From Marinovum algicola (GTDB lineage Bacteria; Pseudomonadota; Alphaproteobacteria; Rhodobacterales; Rhodobacteraceae), in contig NZ_FNYY01000001.1 of the NCBI RefSeq assembly GCF_900109145.1, forward strand, positions 1-64,000: a stretch of 64,000 nt of DNA, written 5' to 3'. Below the pieces are notes generated by a model that was not told where the DNA came from, searched no databases, and saw nothing but the letters and a program-made list of their open reading frames with translations. Below, piece after piece: positions 61,889-64,000 of this stretch. Both the position numbers and the translations under genes were made by a program. How positions within the stretch are numbered: position 1 is the stretch's first letter; each line of letters opens with the position of its first letter.

Positions 61889-63451
61889 TCAGGGGCTCTT
61901 GCGCCGGGCCGGTCCGCGCAGGGGGGTGATCTCGGGCGGCGGGGCGATCCGCGCATTGTGATCGGTGATCCAGGCCGCCAGGTTCTCGGCCGGCATCGGC
62001 ACGGCGATGCCGAAGCCCTGCACATGACCGCAGCCCATCTGCGACAGCAGGGCGTTCTCGCCCAGCGTCTCGACGCCTTCGGCCAGGGTGTCGAGGCCCA
62101 GTTTCTCGGCCATAGACAGGATCATCGTCACCATCCGCCGCTGCTCGGGGTCGGTGTCACATCTGACGATGAAGGAGCGATCGATCTTGAGCCGGTCGAT
62201 GGCGAATCGCCGCAGGCTGGTGATCGAGGCATGGCCGGTGCCGAAATCGTCGAGGTCGATGGCGCAGCCCAGGGCCGCCAGATCGGCGATATTGCGCGCG
62301 ACGATGTCATCCGGGGTGCCGGCCACCACATGTTCGAGGATCTCGATCGTCAGCCGGTCGGGGGCCAAGTTGAAACGGTCGATCTCCCACCGCAAGCGCT
62401 GGCCGAGCTTGGGGTTGCGCAGCTCGGTCTCGGTAAAGTTCACCCCCACTTGCGGAATGTCGAAGCCGTCGCGATCAAGATCGCGCAGCGTGGAGAGGGC
62501 ATGAAACAGGATCACCTCGCCCAGCCGCTCCATCAGGCCGGCGGCCTCGAGCGCGGGCAGGAAATCGGCCGGCGGGATCAGCCCGCGCGCCGGGTGGCGC
62601 CAGCGGGCCAGCGCCTCGATACCGGAAATCCGGCCGGTCTCGGTACTGATCTGCGGCTGATACCAGGCGCAGATCTGGCCGTCGTCCAGCGCCCGCGCCA
62701 CCTCGTCCCGCAGTGCCACGCGCTGAATGCGGTTGCGCTGAAGGTCGGGGGAAAAGGCGCGGATCGCCCCGGGCCCGTGGCGCCGGGCCTCATCCAGCGC
62801 GGCCACCGTGGCCTCGATCAGCCCGGCGCCGCTCTGGTCCGGCGCGCGGGCGGCGAGGCAGAAGCCGAGGCAGGCCGAGATATAGACCGGCGCGCGGTCG
62901 ATCCTGACAGGCTCTTCGAGTTCGGCCTGCAAGCGCGCCGCCATCTGAACCGCGGTTTCGATGTCGATCCGCCGCAGCGGCGACAGCACGACGCCGATCC
63001 GCCAGTCGCCCAGCCGTACGAAGCTGTCGGAACCGCGCATCGCCGTGCGCAGCCGCGCCGCCAGCGTATCGGCCACCCGGTCGCAGGCCTCGCCGCCGAA
63101 TCGCTCGGTCAGTTCGGCGCTGTCATCGACCTCGATCATGAAACAGACGGTGGTGTGGCCGGTGCTGCGGCAGTCGGCCAGAAGCGCCTCGAGCCTTTCG
63201 GCAAACCCCTCCTTGAGGCGCAGCCCGGTAACCGGATCGGTGCGCGCGGCGGGCCGCCCGGCGCGGCCGATCAGCACCGCCAGCCAGACCAGGGGCACGC
63301 CGATCGCCAGAAGGGCCAGAACCGGTTCGCCGCCAAGCCAGAACCCGCCCAGGGCCAGCGCCGGAAACATCGCCGGCAACAGCGGGCTGGCCGTCACATC
63401 ATTCAGAACGCGCTGCGTGGCGCGCGCCATTCGCGGCTTGGAAACCGACAT
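61889..63451 (-). CDS. EAL-domain c-di-GMP phosphodiesterase with degenerate GGDEF domain
   Basis: The 520-residue protein has two N-terminal membrane helices (about 25-62), a GGDEF-like domain (about 75-240) and an EAL domain (about 265-510). In the EAL half, EALARWRHP and the later DDFGTGHAS and ETLGENALL segments are intact, so phosphodiesterase activity is likely. The GGDEF active site reads RLGDWRIGVV, lacking the catalytic signature, so it is probably only a sensor or regulatory domain. The start is set at ATG 63451; a TTG two codons before it is possible. Confidence 0.9.
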   Translation of the reverse strand: MSVSKPRMARATQRVLNDVTASPLLPAMFPALALGGFWLGGEPVLALLAIGVPLVWLAVLIGRAGRPAARTDPVTGLRLKEGFAERLEALLADCRSTGHTTVCFMIEVDDSAELTERFGGEACDRVADTLAARLRTAMRGSDSFVRLGDWRIGVVLSPLRRIDIETAVQMAARLQAELEEPVRIDRAPVYISACLGFCLAARAPDQSGAGLIEATVAALDEARRHGPGAIRAFSPDLQRNRIQRVALRDEVARALDDGQICAWYQPQISTETGRISGIEALARWRHPARGLIPPADFLPALEAAGLMERLGEVILFHALSTLRDLDRDGFDIPQVGVNFTETELRNPKLGQRLRWEIDRFNLAPDRLTIEILEHVVAGTPDDIVARNIADLAALGCAIDLDDFGTGHASITSLRRFAIDRLKIDRSFIVRCDTDPEQRRMVTMILSMAEKLGLDTLAEGVETLGENALLSQMGCGHVQGFGIAVPMPAENLAAWITDHNARIAPPPEITPLRGPARRKSP

Positions 63452-63515
63452 GGGCAATCCGTCCGAGCTTGTCTTGTCCGAGCTTCAGACTTAGCCGCGA
63501 GGGTTCACTCATGCG

Positions 63516-64000
63516 TTAACGCAAGTCAGGAACATTCCCGGAACTTGTTTCGAATTGTTCCGAATTTCGCATCAACCCGGCAAAATCGAACAACCCCGAA
63601 TCAAGCAGATGCGAGGGCCGCGCGTTCATCAGCGCGCGAAACATCACCTGCCGCCGGCCCGGGCTGTTGCGTTCCCATCCGTCGAGGATCTGCTTGACCT
63701 GCTGGCGCTGCAACCCGTCCTGCGAGCCGCAGAGGTCGCAGGGAATGATGGGATAATTCAACGCCTTGGCAAATTTCTCGCAATCGGCCTCGGCAACAAA
63801 GGACAGCGGACGATAGACAAAGAGATCGCCCTCTTCGTTGACCAGCTTCGGCGGCATGGTCGCCAGGCGGCCGCCGTGAAACAAGTTCATGAAGAAGGTT
63901 TCGAGGATGTCGTCGCGATGATGGCCGAGCACCACGGCAGAACAGCCCTCTTCCCGCGCGATCCGGTAAAGATTGCCGCGCCGAAGCCGCGAGCAGAGCG
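63516..64000 (-). CDS. ttcA: tRNA 2-thiocytidine synthetase TtcA, C-terminal part (runs off right edge)
   Basis: About 161 residues of the C-terminal end are present, entering from the right edge. The visible conserved parts are [14 protein letters not shown] (with one of the [4Fe-4S] Cys), [20 protein letters not shown] and [17 protein letters not shown]. TtcA thiolates C32 of tRNA. The N-terminal P-loop (SGGKDS-type) lies outside the window. The gene's stop is at 63516-63518. Confidence 0.93.
   Translation of the reverse strand, partial: LCSRLRRGNLYRIAREEGCSAVVLGHHRDDILETFFMNLFHGGRLATMPPKLVNEEGDLFVYRPLSFVAEADCEKFAKALNYPIIPCDLCGSQDGLQRQQVKQILDGWERNSPGRRQVMFRALMNARPSHLLDSGLFDFAGLMRNSEQFETSSGNVPDLR

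Overview
The window is high-GC DNA, densely packed with overlapping ATGA start/stop junctions. It most likely comes from a marine-type alphaproteobacterium of the Rhodobacterales (Roseobacter/Paracoccaceae group). This rests on the gene repertoire: a BztABCD acidic amino-acid ABC transporter, an ATP12 chaperone, a BioMNY biotin transporter, DUF1127 proteins, a DCC-family protein, and a spc/alpha ribosomal cluster with the arrangement described below. The genus cannot be named from the sequence. The assignment is inference from gene content, not from a marker-gene comparison.

Left end (1-5.5 kb): the tail of an IS3-family transposase abuts a pqiA-pqiA-pqiB-pqiC operon (minus strand), and the IS terminus appears to supply the pqiC stop codon. 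A Bcr/CflA-type efflux gene follows. The region 5.6-17.9 kb is the most unusual part. It is a six-gene minus-strand cluster with very short spacings: a 50-residue peptide, a collagen/PGRS-like Gly-Asn-rich protein, a two-domain protein with a prenyltransferase-like N-terminus and a terpene-cyclase-like C-terminus carrying a DxDS motif, a small CxxC thiol protein, a PhyH-type Fe(II)/2-oxoglutarate oxygenase, and a 2735-residue RHS/YD-repeat protein. A 670-bp AT-rich non-coding region with a palindromic operator-like array precedes it. I know of no described system with this composition.

18.5-30.4 kb is metabolic and transport: a LysR regulator divergent from an ABC sugar-type importer (no ATPase) plus a sulfatase; a DMT exporter; a remnant of a xylulokinase gene; an endonuclease/exonuclease/phosphatase-fold protein with cardiolipin synthase; bioM-bioN-bioY; and a secreted SNase-like protein.

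30.6-43.0 kb is the ribosomal region: rpmC-rpsQ-rplN-rplX-rplE-rpsN-rpsH-rplF-rplR-rpsE-rpmD, then an insertion with three non-ribosomal small genes, then rplO-secY-adk, rpsM-rpsK-rpoA, an arsH gene, and rplQ. Genes upstream of rpmC in the canonical S10 operon are not in the window. Several strong hairpins subdivide the cluster.

43-55.3 kb holds YitT, a DCC protein, a host-attachment-type protein with a small partner, a DegP/HtrA protease, rarA, and a tightly overlapping crcB-rluC-HAD-atp12 series. The bztABCD operon follows, and its bztB carries an in-frame TGA at what looks like a codon of the family's last membrane segment. 55.4-64 kb, all minus strand, holds sixA, a ferredoxin, a sterol-desaturase-family hydroxylase, argB, engB, a MOSC protein, yidC, an EAL phosphodiesterase with degenerate GGDEF, and the C-terminal part of ttcA running off the window. 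Dispersed GGYCCCGGATC-type palindromes lie between several of these genes.
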